Made by a program: the position numbers and the translations under genes. Source: Jeotgalibacillus sp. ET6 (GTDB taxonomy: Bacteria > Bacillota > Bacilli > Bacillales > Jeotgalibacillaceae). From it: a DNA stretch of 64,000 nt. The stretch is from positions 62,001 to 126,000 of the forward strand of contig NZ_JARUIU010000004.1 in NCBI RefSeq assembly GCF_029667115.1, given 5' to 3'. The notes beneath the pieces are model-generated. The model worked only from the letters and a program-made list of their open reading frames with translations, was not told where the DNA came from and did no database searches. This document shows positions 17,162 to 25,980 of this stretch, piece after piece. The stretch's first letter is position 1. The number at the start of each line of letters is the position of its first letter.

Positions 17162-18055
17162 TTGCTCTATGAAAAGGATGAAACCCATAACAGTCTGGCT
17201 TATCATATTCCAAAAGAACCCTTGACTGAAGCGGTCCGTATTACGTCCATAGGGTGTGAGAAGAGGATCTCCACGGATTATTATTGGGATGGCCGATTTC
17301 GTCATAATGACCACAATACTTGTATTTTTCAATATACAATTAGCGGCTATGGACATTTTCAAACTGGAGAAAATACGTACACCATTAAACCTGGTGAGGC
17401 CTTTATCGTTAAAGTGCCGGGGGAGCATTGCTATTATCTTCCTGAAGAAAGCCCGGGCTGGGAATTTCTCTTTATTACTCTCGAAGGGTCGAAAGCGCAA
17501 GAATGCTGGAGTCAAATGATTGACCAATTTGGCATGGTGATGAAGATAGATGCAGCTAGTCCCCTCATATTTACGCTTCGTAAAATTTATCAATTTGCTT
17601 TAAGACAAGGCATTAGTGACACGTTTATCTCGTCTGCCCAGGGATATGAATTCATTATGGAGCTCTACCGCTATTCACTGGGGATGAGCAGCACCAACCT
17701 TAACCTGCCAGATGATCTTCGTGAAGCTGTCCGCTTTATAGAAACGCATTATGACCAACCGCTGTCCCTTGAAGACATTACAAAACGGGCAGCCCTCTCC
17801 AAGTATTACTTCACCAACAAATTTCAAAAATATTTAAAAACAACTCCCATTCAATACCTGACGAAAACACGTATAAAAAAAGCAATGGAGCTTTTAATTA
17901 CGACCAATAAACCAATACAAGAAATTGCAGTAGAAACCGGATATACAAATGCTAACTATTTTAGTAAGGTTTTCAGAAAGATGATTGGGATGTCACCTGA
18001 CAGCTTTCGCAAAGATAAAAGAATGATTGATTTTCAGCATATTATTATTGATTGA
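17162..18055 (+). CDS. AraC family regulator, probable melA activator
   Basis: 297 residues. The N-terminal cupin arabinose-binding type domain spans about 30-160 (FQYTISGYGHFQTG; GEAFIVKVPGEHCYYL). The C-terminal double helix-turn-helix spans about 195-290 (ALSKYYFTNKFQKYLKTTP; ETGYTNANYFSKVFRKMIGMSP). The TTG start has GGGAAGAGGG upstream. Divergent placement from melA makes it the likely galactoside-responsive activator of that gene (inference). Confidence 0.82.
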   Translation: MLYEKDETHNSLAYHIPKEPLTEAVRITSIGCEKRISTDYYWDGRFRHNDHNTCIFQYTISGYGHFQTGENTYTIKPGEAFIVKVPGEHCYYLPEESPGWEFLFITLEGSKAQECWSQMIDQFGMVMKIDAASPLIFTLRKIYQFALRQGISDTFISSAQGYEFIMELYRYSLGMSSTNLNLPDDLREAVRFIETHYDQPLSLEDITKRAALSKYYFTNKFQKYLKTTPIQYLTKTRIKKAMELLITTNKPIQEIAVETGYTNANYFSKVFRKMIGMSPDSFRKDKRMIDFQHIIID

Positions 18056-18109
18056 ATTTTGACTGAGCTAACCTTTTAAGAGAACAGCAGCATAGACACT
18101 GAAGGTTAA

Positions 18110-18208
18110 AAAGGAACTAAATCAAGCTACGATGCATGGGCAGTAATTGCTTATGCATTATTTTTTGTATTTATTTTAGCTATGTTAAAGGTCGTTGCTG
18201 ATATTTGA
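18110..18208 (+). pseudogene. Possible transporter C-terminal fragment
   Basis: The frame reads KGTKSSYDAWAVIAYALFFV and continues hydrophobic to ...KVVADI-stop, a single membrane helix with no start codon or ribosome binding site and a stop directly upstream. It looks like the last helix of a lost membrane protein gene. Its parent family is not recognisable. Confidence 0.35.
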
Positions 18209-18313
18209 ATCACCAATTGCAGGTTAGTGGAATAAGGTTAAGAGGTGTAAAAGGTGCGTTTCTGCACACCCTAAACATTGGCAGATATGCTGTCAAATCA
18301 GGCACAGGAGGGT

Positions 18314-18816
18314 TTTATCAACGAAGGTGCAAAGGTTGTTATTACAGATGTACTGACTGAGAACGGGGAAAAACTGCAGAAGCGCTTGGAGAAAACTGCT
18401 TATTCTTCAAACACGAAGTAACGAGCGAAGATGACTGGAAGCACGTTGTAGAAAAAGCCAAGGAACACTTTGGACCAATTAATATCCTCGTTAACAATGC
18501 AGGAATTGTGATCCAGGAGCCGCTTGAAAGCCTGAGCCTTGAAAACTCATACGCGGAATGACAAAATCGGCAGCTGTTGAGCTTGGACCACTGGGCATCA
18601 GAGTGTACTCTATACACCCGGGTATTATTAAAACTCCAATGACCCAGACACTTGAGCTTGAAGCTGTTCTTGAACAGATGCTACAGGTAATTCCGCTTGG
18701 ACGTAGTGCTGAACCCGAGGAAGTATCACATCTATGTCTGTATCTCGCTTCAGATGAGTTCTGCTAGTCTTCCAGATCTGAATTCATCGTAGATGGCGGT
18801 ATGATTGCCGGCTAAG
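18314..18816 (+). pseudogene. Degraded short-chain dehydrogenase/reductase gene
   Basis: Fragments of one classical SDR lie in order. FINEGAKVVITDVLTENGE begins after loss of the start and the GxxxGxG site. A frameshift near 18375 leads to HEVTSEDDW...GPINILVNNAG. A deletion near 18555 removes the catalytic Tyr-x3-Lys region. Then MTKSAAVELGPLGIRVYS and PGIIKTPMTQ follow; a TAG replaces the expected tyrosine codon at 18765-18767, and the frame ends in SEFIVDGGMIAG. At least four lesions make it non-functional. Confidence 0.88.
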
Positions 18817-18820
18817 AAAA

Positions 18821-18851
18821 ATATTCGTTCGCTTTTGCGGACGAATTTTTT
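18821..18851 (+). terminator. Terminator after the SDR pseudogene
   Basis: ATTCGTTCGC and GCGGACGAAT form a stem around TTTT, followed by TTTTTTATTA. Confidence 0.75.
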
Positions 18852-18923
18852 ATTACCCATCAACCGCCTTTTGTTCGCCTGCTTCCACTTCTTTCAAGTA
18901 TGATATTGAAAAGAGGTGATGAG

Positions 18924-19523
18924 ATGAAGTTTATGGTAATTTGGTTATTCCTCCTTGCATACGCGGTCTTCCTGGCACCGGGCTCTGAGGGTTCAGACCC
19001 CGTCATGGAGCAGGTATTTGCAGGGAATTGGGATGAGATCGATCCGCTTGTACTGACTGTTTTTAACTCATTAGGTATTTTCCCTTTGGTTTTCCTCACG
19101 ATTTTGTTACGCAATGACCGTCAAAAATGGCCTGCATGGCCGTTTTCGTTAGCTTCATTTGCCGGAGGCGCGTTTGCGCTGCTTCCATGGTTTGCATTTG
19201 GTGACCGTCCTGCAAAACGCGGTTTAAGAACACCAAAATGGATACTGCGCATACTGAGATCAAACATCTGGCTGATCTTATTACTCATTTTCTTTTTCGG
19301 AAATTTGCTTACCCTTTTACAGGGAATTTCTTTATCCGGATATCGTGAAGCATTTATGGAATCAAGCCTGGTCTCTGTTATGACGGTTGACTGGTTTATT
19401 TTGTGGGGGCTGTCTGTGAATGCGGTACACAGATTTTATCCTGATGCGAATAGAAAAGGTCTGGCGTGGATTCCGATTGCGGGCCCTGTGCTTGTGTTGT
19501 TTTTTGTGAAAGATGATCATTAA
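18924..19523 (+). CDS. Multi-pass membrane protein of unknown function
   Basis: 199 residues with about five hydrophobic segments: residues about 2-18 (FMVIWLFLLAYAVFLAPG), 48-68, 75-92, 112-135 and 150-195. The ATG at 18924 is chosen because GAGGTGATGAG lies directly before it; an upstream ATG at 18900 in frame would swallow this site. The family is unknown to me, although DUF-type sequences of this shape occur in Bacillaceae. No operon partner. Confidence 0.65.
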   Translation: MKFMVIWLFLLAYAVFLAPGSEGSDPVMEQVFAGNWDEIDPLVLTVFNSLGIFPLVFLTILLRNDRQKWPAWPFSLASFAGGAFALLPWFAFGDRPAKRGLRTPKWILRILRSNIWLILLLIFFFGNLLTLLQGISLSGYREAFMESSLVSVMTVDWFILWGLSVNAVHRFYPDANRKGLAWIPIAGPVLVLFFVKDDH

Positions 19524-19553
19524 TCAAAAAGGCGGGTTACCCCACCTTTTGAT
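19522..19553. terminator. Bidirectional terminator
   Basis: AATCAAAAAGGCGGG pairs with CCCACCTTTTGATT around a TTAC loop between the membrane protein gene and the MFS remnant. Confidence 0.75.
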
Positions 19554-19686
19554 TCTGCTTCACCATTGACTGCTCTTCTATTTTTTTCAGATAAAGCGTC
19601 AGTAGTACTGCACCTGCAACCATCACCGCTCCAATCCATGGTGTGTGAATTAGCCCGATACTGTCTACAATCAGACCGCCAACAAA
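19537..19686 (-). pseudogene. C-terminal remnant of an MFS transporter
   Basis: The minus strand encodes FVGGLIVDSIGLIHTPWIGA followed by a final hydrophobic helix and a charged tail (LKKIEEQSMVKQNQKVG-stop), as at the C-terminus of AraJ/YdhP-type MFS exporters. The frame upstream is not transporter sequence: at 19687 it runs straight into the 135-bp repeat. The 106-codon ORF in this frame is therefore a chance fusion. Confidence 0.65.
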
Positions 19687-19745
19687 AGCGTCCACCTGCA
19701 GTGCAGCGAACCGGTCAAAGAGGCTGAGACATTTTTTGTCCCGGT
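19687..19745 (-). repeat. 135-bp intergenic repeat, truncated copy with head hairpin
   Basis: On the minus strand, from the head hairpin (GACCGGGACA...TGTCTCAGCC) through GACCGGTTCGCTGC to GGACGC, then the MFS remnant replaces the rest. Only about 35 bp of the repeat body remain. Confidence 0.75.
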
Positions 19746-19828
19746 CTCTTTTGTCGTATTGAAAAACAACCTTAACCTTTAACAATGCCATTATTTTAAA
19801 TAAATCATTGCATATCTTTTTCTGTCTG

Positions 19829-19865
19829 TGTATAGTGTATATAAAGTATATATACAATATATCAT
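19829..19865. promoter_or_regulatory. Probable promoter/operator of the GntR-ABC module
   Basis: An AT-rich stretch with alternating GTATA and TATAC steps (GTGTATATAAAGTATATATA) lies just upstream of the GntR start. YtrA-type GntR regulators bind AGTGTA...TACACT-like dyads in this position, so it is a plausible autoregulatory site. Confidence 0.4.
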
Positions 19866-19886
19866 TAATGATGAAGAGGGATTACC

Positions 19887-20258
19887 ATGCAGATTTTAAT
19901 TTCCAACAGTTCAAAGGAGCCGATCTACGAGCAGATTGCGAACCAGGTGAAGTCATCTATTTTGGCAGGTGAGCTCGAGGAGGGGGCAGCGCTTCCCTCG
20001 ATCCGTCAGCTTGCAAAGGATTTGCATATCAGCGTGATTACGACGAAGCGCGCGTATGAGGAGCTTGAGAAGGCAGGATTCATTTATTCTGTTGTCGGCA
20101 AAGGCTCGTTTGTCGCAGAGCAGAACTTAGAGGTTATCAGGGAAAAGAAGCTGAAGGTGATTGAGGAGCAGCTGTCTGCGGTCATTTCAAACAGCCGTGA
20201 GATTGGCCTGTCTCTAGAGGAAATGAAAGAGCTGCTGGACATTTTATACAGGGAGTGA
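19887..20258 (+). CDS. GntR family regulator (YtrA subfamily)
   Basis: 123 residues. The N-terminal winged helix spans about 10-78 (EPIYEQIANQVKSSILAGEL; PSIRQLAKDLHISVITTKRA; VVGKGSFVA). The short C-terminal helical dimerisation tail of YtrA-type regulators follows. It heads an operon with an ABC ATPase and permease and overlaps or abuts the ATPase start. Such modules usually respond to cell envelope stress or antibiotics; the signal here is unknown. Confidence 0.88.
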   Translation: MQILISNSSKEPIYEQIANQVKSSILAGELEEGAALPSIRQLAKDLHISVITTKRAYEELEKAGFIYSVVGKGSFVAEQNLEVIREKKLKVIEEQLSAVISNSREIGLSLEEMKELLDILYRE

Positions 20259-20263
20259 ATGAG

Positions 20264-21130
20264 ATGGAGCATGTGATTGATTTACATAATGTATCGAAAA
20301 CGTATAAGGATTTTTCGATTCCGACGATGAATCTGCAGGTAAAGCAGGGGTATGTAACGGGATTGATCGGAGCCAATGGAGCGGGGAAGTCGACAACTAT
20401 AAAGCTGATGATGAATTTAATCCAGCCTGACGCGGGGGATGTGAAGGTATTCGGACAGGACTACGCATCCCATGAAAAAGCGATTAAAGAACGGATTGGT
20501 TTTGTCTATGACGGCAATGTGTTTTTTGAAGGATTGAATTTAAAGGATATTAAGAGAATTGTCGGACCGGCCTATAAACACTGGAACGATCAGCTGTTTT
20601 ATCAGTATGTTGAAATGTTTGAGCTGCCGCTTAAAAAACCGATTAAAACCTTTTCAAAAGGCATGCAGATGAAGGCGTCACTTGCGATTGCACTGTCACA
20701 TGAGGCAGAACTGATAATCATGGATGAGCCGACGGCGGGGCTGGATCCGGTTTTCAGGCGTGAGCTGCTCGATTTGTTGCAGGACCTGATGCTTGACGGG
20801 AAACGGACAATCCTGTTTTCTACCCATATCACAACGGATCTTGAGCGGATAGCGGATTATATTGCCTTTTTAAACCGCGGAGAACTCGTCTTTAATCAAA
20901 CGGTACACGAGGTGTCTGAAACCTATGCACTCGTGAAGGGCGGCACAGATCTGCTGGATCGAGATACAGAAAAATCCTTTGTGCATGTACAGCGCGCAGC
21001 GACGGGCTTTGAAGCTCTGACGGATAATGTGAATGCAGTAAGAGAAGTATTTGGATCCTCCGTCATGATTGAACGGGCTACGCTTGAGGATATCATGTTT
21101 TATACAAAAGGGAGGAAAAGCTATGCTTAA
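20264..21130 (+). CDS. ABC transporter ATP-binding protein
   Basis: 288 residues. Walker A GANGAGKST (about 36-44), a degenerate signature in TFSKGMQMKASLAIAL (about 130), Walker B ELIIMDEPTAGLDP, and H-loop FSTHITTDLERI. ATG 20264 with GGGAG 8 bases upstream is preferred over the GTG at 20255 that overlaps the gntR stop. It pairs with the integral membrane protein encoded 3' of it, as in the ytr modules. The C-terminal region (residues about 220-288) is extra, as in other exporters of this class. Confidence 0.87.
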   Translation: MEHVIDLHNVSKTYKDFSIPTMNLQVKQGYVTGLIGANGAGKSTTIKLMMNLIQPDAGDVKVFGQDYASHEKAIKERIGFVYDGNVFFEGLNLKDIKRIVGPAYKHWNDQLFYQYVEMFELPLKKPIKTFSKGMQMKASLAIALSHEAELIIMDEPTAGLDPVFRRELLDLLQDLMLDGKRTILFSTHITTDLERIADYIAFLNRGELVFNQTVHEVSETYALVKGGTDLLDRDTEKSFVHVQRAATGFEALTDNVNAVREVFGSSVMIERATLEDIMFYTKGRKSYA

Positions 21131-21728
21131 TCTGATCAGACGAGACGTGATCTTGCAGAAGAAATTGATTCTTGTATTCATTCCTTTTATTTTGTTTTTT
21201 ACTTTGATGGAGGTACACCCCATTTTGACGTTTTTCGTAGCCAGTGTATATGTGCCTTTTAATGCATACGCATATGATGAAAAATCAGACGTAAATATTC
21301 TATTGAATTCGCTGCCGTATACACGTAAAGAAATTATAGCGGCACGCTACCTCGGTGCTCTTTTCTACATGGCAGCGGCCATCGGATTATCAATCATTGC
21401 AATGCTGCTATTCAGCAAAGACTTTTCAGTCGTAGATGTAGGGATGGGAGCAGGCGCTTTCTTGCTATTTGGAGCGATTACCTTTCCACTGTTCTACATA
21501 TTAAAACAGGGCTATATAACAGCGACCCTCATGTTTGTGATTATTATAGGTGCCTTAATGGGACCTTTTCTGGTAAGGGTTTTAGGGGATCATCTTCCGG
21601 CGATTGCACAATTCTTTACTGAGACTTCAGAAACGGTTTTATACTCTGGCGCAGCCATCATTGCCATCGTGTTCTATACCGTGTCGTGGGGATTTACCAC
21701 GCTTATTTATCAGCGCAAAGCGTTTTAA
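21123..21728 (+). CDS. ABC-2 type membrane protein of the GntR module
   Basis: 201 residues with about six hydrophobic segments beginning at LVFIPFILFFTLMEVHPILT. ATG 21123 has GGGAGGAAAAGCT upstream and overlaps the ATPase stop by eight bases. Likely forms the membrane half of the exporter with the preceding ATPase. Motif PYTRKEIIAARYLGALFYM is typical of the permeases in these modules. Confidence 0.8.
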   Translation: MLNLIRRDVILQKKLILVFIPFILFFTLMEVHPILTFFVASVYVPFNAYAYDEKSDVNILLNSLPYTRKEIIAARYLGALFYMAAAIGLSIIAMLLFSKDFSVVDVGMGAGAFLLFGAITFPLFYILKQGYITATLMFVIIIGALMGPFLVRVLGDHLPAIAQFFTETSETVLYSGAAIIAIVFYTVSWGFTTLIYQRKAF

Positions 21729-21731
21729 TCA

Positions 21732-21766
21732 GAATCCTGTTGTCTCATCTGGAGAGAACAGGATTT
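21732..21766 (+). terminator. Terminator of the GntR-ABC operon
   Basis: AATCCTGTT pairs with AACAGGATT around a 15-base loop, followed by TTTTTATG. Confidence 0.8.
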
Positions 21767-21843
21767 TTTATGTTAAAAGTAAGAAAAGTCAGTTAATATG
21801 GTAGAATTGACGGTGCTAAGACGAAATAATAAGGAGCCACTAC

Positions 21844-22614
21844 ATGTCGTTAGATAATTTTGAAGAATACAATGACCCCGCACTATACGATAAAGAAAAT
21901 GAGCACTATCTTTCCGAATTGCCCTTTTTACTAAAGTGGGCTTCTAACACGCAGGGAACGATTCTCGATTTAGCCTGCGGCACGGGGAGAGTGACCATTC
22001 CGTTAGCTCAGAAAGGATACCGTCTTGCAGGAGTGGATATTCATAGGGGAATGCTGAATGAAGCCGAAAAGAAATCAGCTGTCGCGGGCTTGAACATTGA
22101 TTGGATCGAGCAGGACTGTACGAAGCTTAATTTAAACTTTAGAAGTCATTTGGTCTATTCTGTCGGCAATTCCTTTCAGCACTTTTTAACAAATGAAGCG
22201 CAGGACGGCTTGCTTTCTTCTGTAAATGAGCATTTGGAAACGGACGGCATCTTTATTTTCGGGACAAGGTTTCCAAGCGCTGAGGAGCTGCTTCAGCCGA
22301 GTACAGAGGAATATTGGAGAACGTATACGGATCGTGACTTCAAAGTGGATGTTTCGACCCTCAGTCACTATGACGCTCTAAATCAGATCCAGCATTACAC
22401 TACGATTCGAAAGTTTAAAAACAGTCACGGTGAACTGGTGGATGAGAAGCGCACAAAAATCAGTTTACGATACGTCTTTCCGAAAGAAATGGAACGCATT
22501 CTTTACGCAAATGGATTTGATATTGCTGCCGTGTATGAGGACTGGAATGATACACCTGTGACAGATGACAGCATGGAAATGGTTTATGTGTGTAGAAAAG
22601 TACGGTCTATTTAA
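21844..22614 (+). CDS. Class I SAM-dependent methyltransferase
   Basis: 256 residues. Motif I ILDLACGTGRVTIPLA lies at about 40-55, motif II acidic residue in LAGVDIHRGML, and post-I QDCTKLNLN. The C-terminal part carries beta-strand-rich sequence ending VYEDWNDTPVTDDS, as in small-molecule methyltransferases. ATG has AAGGAG upstream. Substrate unknown. Confidence 0.85.
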   Translation: MSLDNFEEYNDPALYDKENEHYLSELPFLLKWASNTQGTILDLACGTGRVTIPLAQKGYRLAGVDIHRGMLNEAEKKSAVAGLNIDWIEQDCTKLNLNFRSHLVYSVGNSFQHFLTNEAQDGLLSSVNEHLETDGIFIFGTRFPSAEELLQPSTEEYWRTYTDRDFKVDVSTLSHYDALNQIQHYTTIRKFKNSHGELVDEKRTKISLRYVFPKEMERILYANGFDIAAVYEDWNDTPVTDDSMEMVYVCRKVRSI

Positions 22615-22652
22615 AAAGAGTCTGCTGCCACAAATGGGACAGCAGACCTTTT
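22615..22652. terminator. Bidirectional terminator
   Basis: AAAGAGTCTGCTG pairs with CAGCAGACCTTTT between the convergent methyltransferase and acetyltransferase genes. Confidence 0.8.
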
Positions 22653-22696
22653 GTTTCACCCCAATGCAGAGGGTAAGTCATTCCTCAGACTGTGGG

Positions 22697-23269
22697 TTAT
22701 TCATTAATTCCCTTTACTTCTTTGGCGGGTACACCGGCCACTACACGATCACCCGGAACATCTTTAGTCACGACTGCGCCTGCGGCAATGATCGAATTAT
22801 CTCCGATTGTCACACCGGGCAGGATTGTCGCGCTTGAACCGATCCAGACGTTTCTGCCAATGACGACAGGAGAAGAGAAAGTAGTATTCCTCGTTTTTAA
22901 GGGAAGACCGTGATTCAATGTGCAGATTGTCACGTTCATGCCGATCATCGATCCATCTCCAATGTGAATCCCGCCCCTGTCCTGGAAAGAACATCCGGTA
23001 TTGAAAAATACGTTTTTCCCAACGGTAATATTTTTTCCAAAGTCAGTGTGGAATGGGGGAAAACACATAAAAGAAGAATCGACTTTCTTGCCAGTCAGCT
23101 CACTGAAAAGCTCCGTAATTTTATCTTTTGAGTGGAAATGAGAATTTAATTTCATTGTGATCTTTTGAGCTTCAAAGCTGCACTGGACCAACAAGTCATG
23201 TAAATGCCGATCCTCTCCTGAAATCGGATTCCCTTCCCTGCAAAACGATATGAACTCATCCATTTTCAA
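22697..23269 (-). CDS. Maltose/galactoside O-acetyltransferase family protein
   Basis: 190 residues. An N-terminal helical Mac domain (about 1-60) is followed by left-handed beta-helix hexapeptide repeats ([60 protein letters not shown]). The catalytic His lies in CTLNHGLPL. It transfers acetyl from acetyl-CoA to a sugar hydroxyl. It lies 15 bases 3' of the alcohol dehydrogenase gene and may be cotranscribed with it. Confidence 0.88.
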   Translation of the reverse strand: MKMDEFISFCREGNPISGEDRHLHDLLVQCSFEAQKITMKLNSHFHSKDKITELFSELTGKKVDSSFMCFPPFHTDFGKNITVGKNVFFNTGCSFQDRGGIHIGDGSMIGMNVTICTLNHGLPLKTRNTTFSSPVVIGRNVWIGSSATILPGVTIGDNSIIAAGAVVTKDVPGDRVVAGVPAKEVKGINE

Positions 23270-23284
23270 GTCAGGTCACCTCGA

Positions 23285-24325
23285 TTACATTGTGCTGATA
23301 TCAATAACGAAGCGGTATTTAACGTCAGAGTCAAGCACGCGTTTATACGCATGATCGATGTCATCAGCCGAGATGATCTCAATGCTCGGCGCAATGTTGT
23401 GCTCTGCACAGAAGTTCAGCATGTCCTGGGTTTCACGGATGCCGCCTATAAGCGAACCGGCGAAGGAGCGGCGGTGAGGAATCAATGAAAAGGCGTTGAC
23501 TTCCAAGGGCTCTGCAGGTGCTCCGACATTTACAAGAGAGCCATTCAATGCCAGCAGGGACAGATAGGCATTCAGATCAATCTTTGCACTGACCGTATTA
23601 ATAATCAGGTCAAAGGTGCCGGCAAGCTCGGTAAAGGTATCTTCGTCACTTGTCGCGAAGTAGTTTTTTGCGCCGAATTGCAGACCATCTTCCTTTTTAT
23701 TGAGCGTACGGGAAAGAACGGTTACTTCTGCTCCCATTGCATGAGCAATTTTCACGGCCATATGACCAAGTCCGCCCATTCCTACTACCGCCACTTTTTT
23801 ACCAGGTCCCGCATTCCAGTGGTTGAGAGGGGAGAAGGTGGTAATACCCGCGCATAGTAAAGGAGCGGCCTCATCCAATCCGATGCTTTCAGGGATGCTG
23901 AGAACAAATTCTTCTGTAACCACGATATGTGTGGAGTAGCCACCCTGAGTCGGTTCACCGTACTTATCGGTTCCGGCATACGTCGGGATATTTCCTTTCA
24001 AGCAATATTGTTCTTCTCCTTCACGGCAGTTCTTGCACTCCCCGCAGGAATCCACCATGCAGCCTACGCCTACGCGGTCTCCCACTTTGTATTTGGTCAC
24101 ATTTTCTCCTACATCAGTGACAATTCCTGCAATTTCATGTCCGGGAACAAGAGGGTAGTTTACTTCCCCCCATTCGCCATGTGCAGTATGAATATCAGAA
24201 TGACAAATGCCGGCAAATTTAATTTCAATCAGTACATCCGTAGTGTCCAATTCACGACGCTTAAGTTCAGCTTCACGAAAATTTTGATCGGGACCGTGTA
24301 CCGCTCTGGCTTTTGCAGTTACCAT
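23285..24325 (-). CDS. Zinc-dependent NAD(P) alcohol dehydrogenase (YahK/CAD type)
   Basis: 346 residues. Catalytic zinc site: Cys in [11 protein letters not shown] (about 41) and GHEIAGIV; structural zinc: four cysteines in [20 protein letters not shown]. The coenzyme motif is [13 protein letters not shown]. The frame extends to 24481, but the ATG at 24325 has AGGAGG at correct spacing and matches the family start. It lies divergent from a MerR regulator with a MerR-type promoter between them. Likely reduces aldehydes, as in AdhR-controlled aldehyde defence (inference). Confidence 0.9.
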   Translation of the reverse strand: MVTAKARAVHGPDQNFREAELKRRELDTTDVLIEIKFAGICHSDIHTAHGEWGEVNYPLVPGHEIAGIVTDVGENVTKYKVGDRVGVGCMVDSCGECKNCREGEEQYCLKGNIPTYAGTDKYGEPTQGGYSTHIVVTEEFVLSIPESIGLDEAAPLLCAGITTFSPLNHWNAGPGKKVAVVGMGGLGHMAVKIAHAMGAEVTVLSRTLNKKEDGLQFGAKNYFATSDEDTFTELAGTFDLIINTVSAKIDLNAYLSLLALNGSLVNVGAPAEPLEVNAFSLIPHRRSFAGSLIGGIRETQDMLNFCAEHNIAPSIEIISADDIDHAYKRVLDSDVKYRFVIDISTM

Positions 24326-24398
24326 ATAAAAACCTCCACTTGTTAGTTTAAGAGAAACGGACCTGGAGCAATCTCCTGGTTCCCTGACTCTTGCCCTC

Positions 24399-24429
24399 AG
24401 TCTAAACCCTACAGTTAACTCTAGGTCAA
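24399..24429 (-). promoter_or_regulatory. MerR-type promoter of the alcohol dehydrogenase
   Basis: On the minus strand TTGACC (24424-24429) and TAGACT (24399-24404) are separated by a 19-bp spacer. An 18-bp dyad, CCTAGAGTTAACTGTAGG, overlaps the spacer (24408-24425). An overlong spacer with a central dyad is the hallmark of MerR-activated promoters. A second AGTTAACTC half motif lies near 24494, before the merR gene. Confidence 0.8.
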
Positions 24430-24531
24430 GAATGAACATGCTGAGAATTTTGACAGAGAGAATACGGGCTGATAAGATCATTTCAATACTTATAGTTAAC
24501 TCGAAATCTACTGTGTAAAAGGAGAAAATGC

Positions 24532-24945
24532 ATGAAAACCTATTCCATCAGTGAAGCAGCAAAATACCTGGATTTAACCGCCTACACCTTGCGCTATTAT
24601 GATAAAGAAGGATTGATACCCTTTGTGGAGCGAACCGAAAGCGGCACAAGGCGGTTTAAAGAAAAAGACCTTGACGCATTGAGAATGATTGAATGCCTCA
24701 AATCAACAGGAATGCCGATAAAAGAAATCAAGCATTTTATCGACTGGTGTTCAGAAGGGGATGCTACATTACAGCAGCGCTATGATATGTTTCTTGAAAG
24801 AAAGGCCTGTGTAGAGGCACAGTTAGAAGAAATGAAAAAGACGATTGAAATGATTGAGCACAAATGCCGGTACTATCAAACAGCAGTGGAAGCTGGGACA
24901 GAAGACATCCATAAGGGTGCCCGACTGGAGTTTCCTGAGTATTAA
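24532..24945 (+). CDS. MerR family regulator of the adjacent dehydrogenase
   Basis: 137 residues. N-terminal MerR helix-turn-helix ([20 protein letters not shown], residues 3-22) and wing, then a long dimerisation helix and a CxxY tail region ([14 protein letters not shown]). Length and lack of a metal cluster fit the AdhR/YfmP-type group that senses aldehydes. It is divergent from the dehydrogenase, whose promoter carries its expected dyad. Confidence 0.88.
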   Translation: MKTYSISEAAKYLDLTAYTLRYYDKEGLIPFVERTESGTRRFKEKDLDALRMIECLKSTGMPIKEIKHFIDWCSEGDATLQQRYDMFLERKACVEAQLEEMKKTIEMIEHKCRYYQTAVEAGTEDIHKGARLEFPEY

Positions 24946-25003
24946 TGGTCTGATCATCAATGGGGGATTCTATGCAGAAAAGCTAAGAAGACGTCCGTAA
25001 TAA

Positions 25004-25082
25004 GCTATTTTAAAACAAAAAATTGGAGGAAAGGTGCCTCCCAAGAGCGTTTCCTAAGAGGATATGCAAATCGCAAGAATGA
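25004..25082 (+). pseudogene. Fragment of an AraC-family gene
   Basis: CTATTTTAAAAC...ATTGGAGGAAAGGTGCCTCC... ATATGCAAATCGCAAGAA aligns with 26277-26357 inside the AraC/GyrI gene. The encoded fragment (KNWRKGASQERFLRGYANRK) equals residues about 102-121 of that protein with changes. No start or flanking codons remain. Confidence 0.7.
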
Positions 25083-25186
25083 TCTACGTCTGCAAAAAGG
25101 TCGGATAGTATGGGCTTTTCACGTAACACTATACTTTCATCCTCCGGCATTTTATACTACTACTATAAAAGAAAGGAGGTAAAAAT

Positions 25187-25816
25187 ATGGAACATGATAT
25201 TTTAAAAGCGATTGCCGAGCTTCAAAAGAATATGGAAAGCCGCTTTGAAAAAGTAGATCATCGCTTTGATGGAATCAATGAGCGTTTGGAAAATCATGAT
25301 GAGCAATTTACGGGAATCCGCACGCAGCTCAAAGAACACGATGGGCAGTTTATCGGAATCCGCACGCAGTTGAAGGGACATGATGAGCAGTTCACCGGAA
25401 TCCGCACACAGCTGAAAGAACATGATGAACAGTTTACCGGAATTCGCACACAGCTGAAGGAACACGATGAGCAGTTTACCGGAATCCGCACACAGCTGAA
25501 AGAACATGATGAACAGTTTACTGGAATCCGCACACAGCTGAAGGAACATGATGAGCAATTTACCGGAATCCGTTCGCAGTTAAAAGAACACGATGGCCAG
25601 TTTACTGGAATCCGCACGCAGCTTAAAGAGAAATTCACAGGGGTTCATACACAGCTTGACCGCATGGAGCATGAGCGTCAGGCAGAAATTATGTCTATGC
25701 TTAAACATATTTCCCAAAAACAAGACGTCAATAATCAAAATAATGATTATTTGCTGCACAAAAACCAAGAGCATGATAAAGAAATCTTCCGTTTGAAAAA
25801 ACACATCCAAAGTTAA
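25187..25816 (+). CDS. Coiled-coil protein with 14-residue tandem repeats
   Basis: 209 residues, with a strong AGGAGG ribosome binding site before ATG 25187. The N-terminal 35 residues are heptad-like (FEKVDHRFDGINERL). Then come eight consecutive copies of EHDEQFTGIRTQLK (25292-25627 in DNA, 42 bp each), a partial copy, and a charged C-terminus. The repeat keeps hydrophobic residues at Phe, Ile and Leu, so an elongated coiled coil is predicted. No signal peptide. I do not know its role; copy number probably varies between strains. Flanked by a decayed AraC fragment and an intact AraC gene. Confidence 0.75.
   Translation: MEHDILKAIAELQKNMESRFEKVDHRFDGINERLENHDEQFTGIRTQLKEHDGQFIGIRTQLKGHDEQFTGIRTQLKEHDEQFTGIRTQLKEHDEQFTGIRTQLKEHDEQFTGIRTQLKEHDEQFTGIRSQLKEHDGQFTGIRTQLKEKFTGVHTQLDRMEHERQAEIMSMLKHISQKQDVNNQNNDYLLHKNQEHDKEIFRLKKHIQS
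25292..25627 (+). repeat. 8 x 42-bp in-frame tandem repeat
   Basis: Eight units encoding x-H-D-[EG]-Q-F-[TI]-G-I-R-[TS]-Q-L-K, nearly identical at DNA level in the middle units. Slippage or unequal recombination would add or remove whole 14-residue blocks without frameshift. Confidence 0.9.
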
Positions 25817-25868
25817 CTTCACGTAACCCCGCACGTCTTCAAACTTACTCTCCAAATGAACTATTTCA

Positions 25869-25902
25869 TGGTAAAACAGCAGTGATGGCAAGGCTGTTTT
25901 AC
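25869..25902. other. Hairpin 3' of the repeat-protein gene
   Basis: GGTAAAACAGC and GCTGTTTTACC form a perfect 11-bp stem. The T run inside the second arm is short, so it is a possible weak terminator. Confidence 0.5.
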
Positions 25903-25980
25903 CCATTCAAAAAATTGTGGGTGCAGCCTAAGAATTTTCTGTATGATCAAAACCAATAGAAAAGTTAGCGAGGATTCCAT

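Noticed and set aside
19537-19857. 106-codon minus-strand ORF as an intact gene
   Set aside because: Its N-terminal half is translated repeat and promoter DNA; only the last 50 codons are MFS-like.
25292-25627. Regular direct repeats resembling a CRISPR array
   Set aside because: Units are contiguous, 42 bp, in frame within a good ORF, without unique spacers.
25294-25638. Minus-strand Cys-rich repeat ORFs opposite the coiled-coil gene
   Set aside because: Shadow of the 42-bp repeats; the repeated frame stays open on the opposite strand by necessity.
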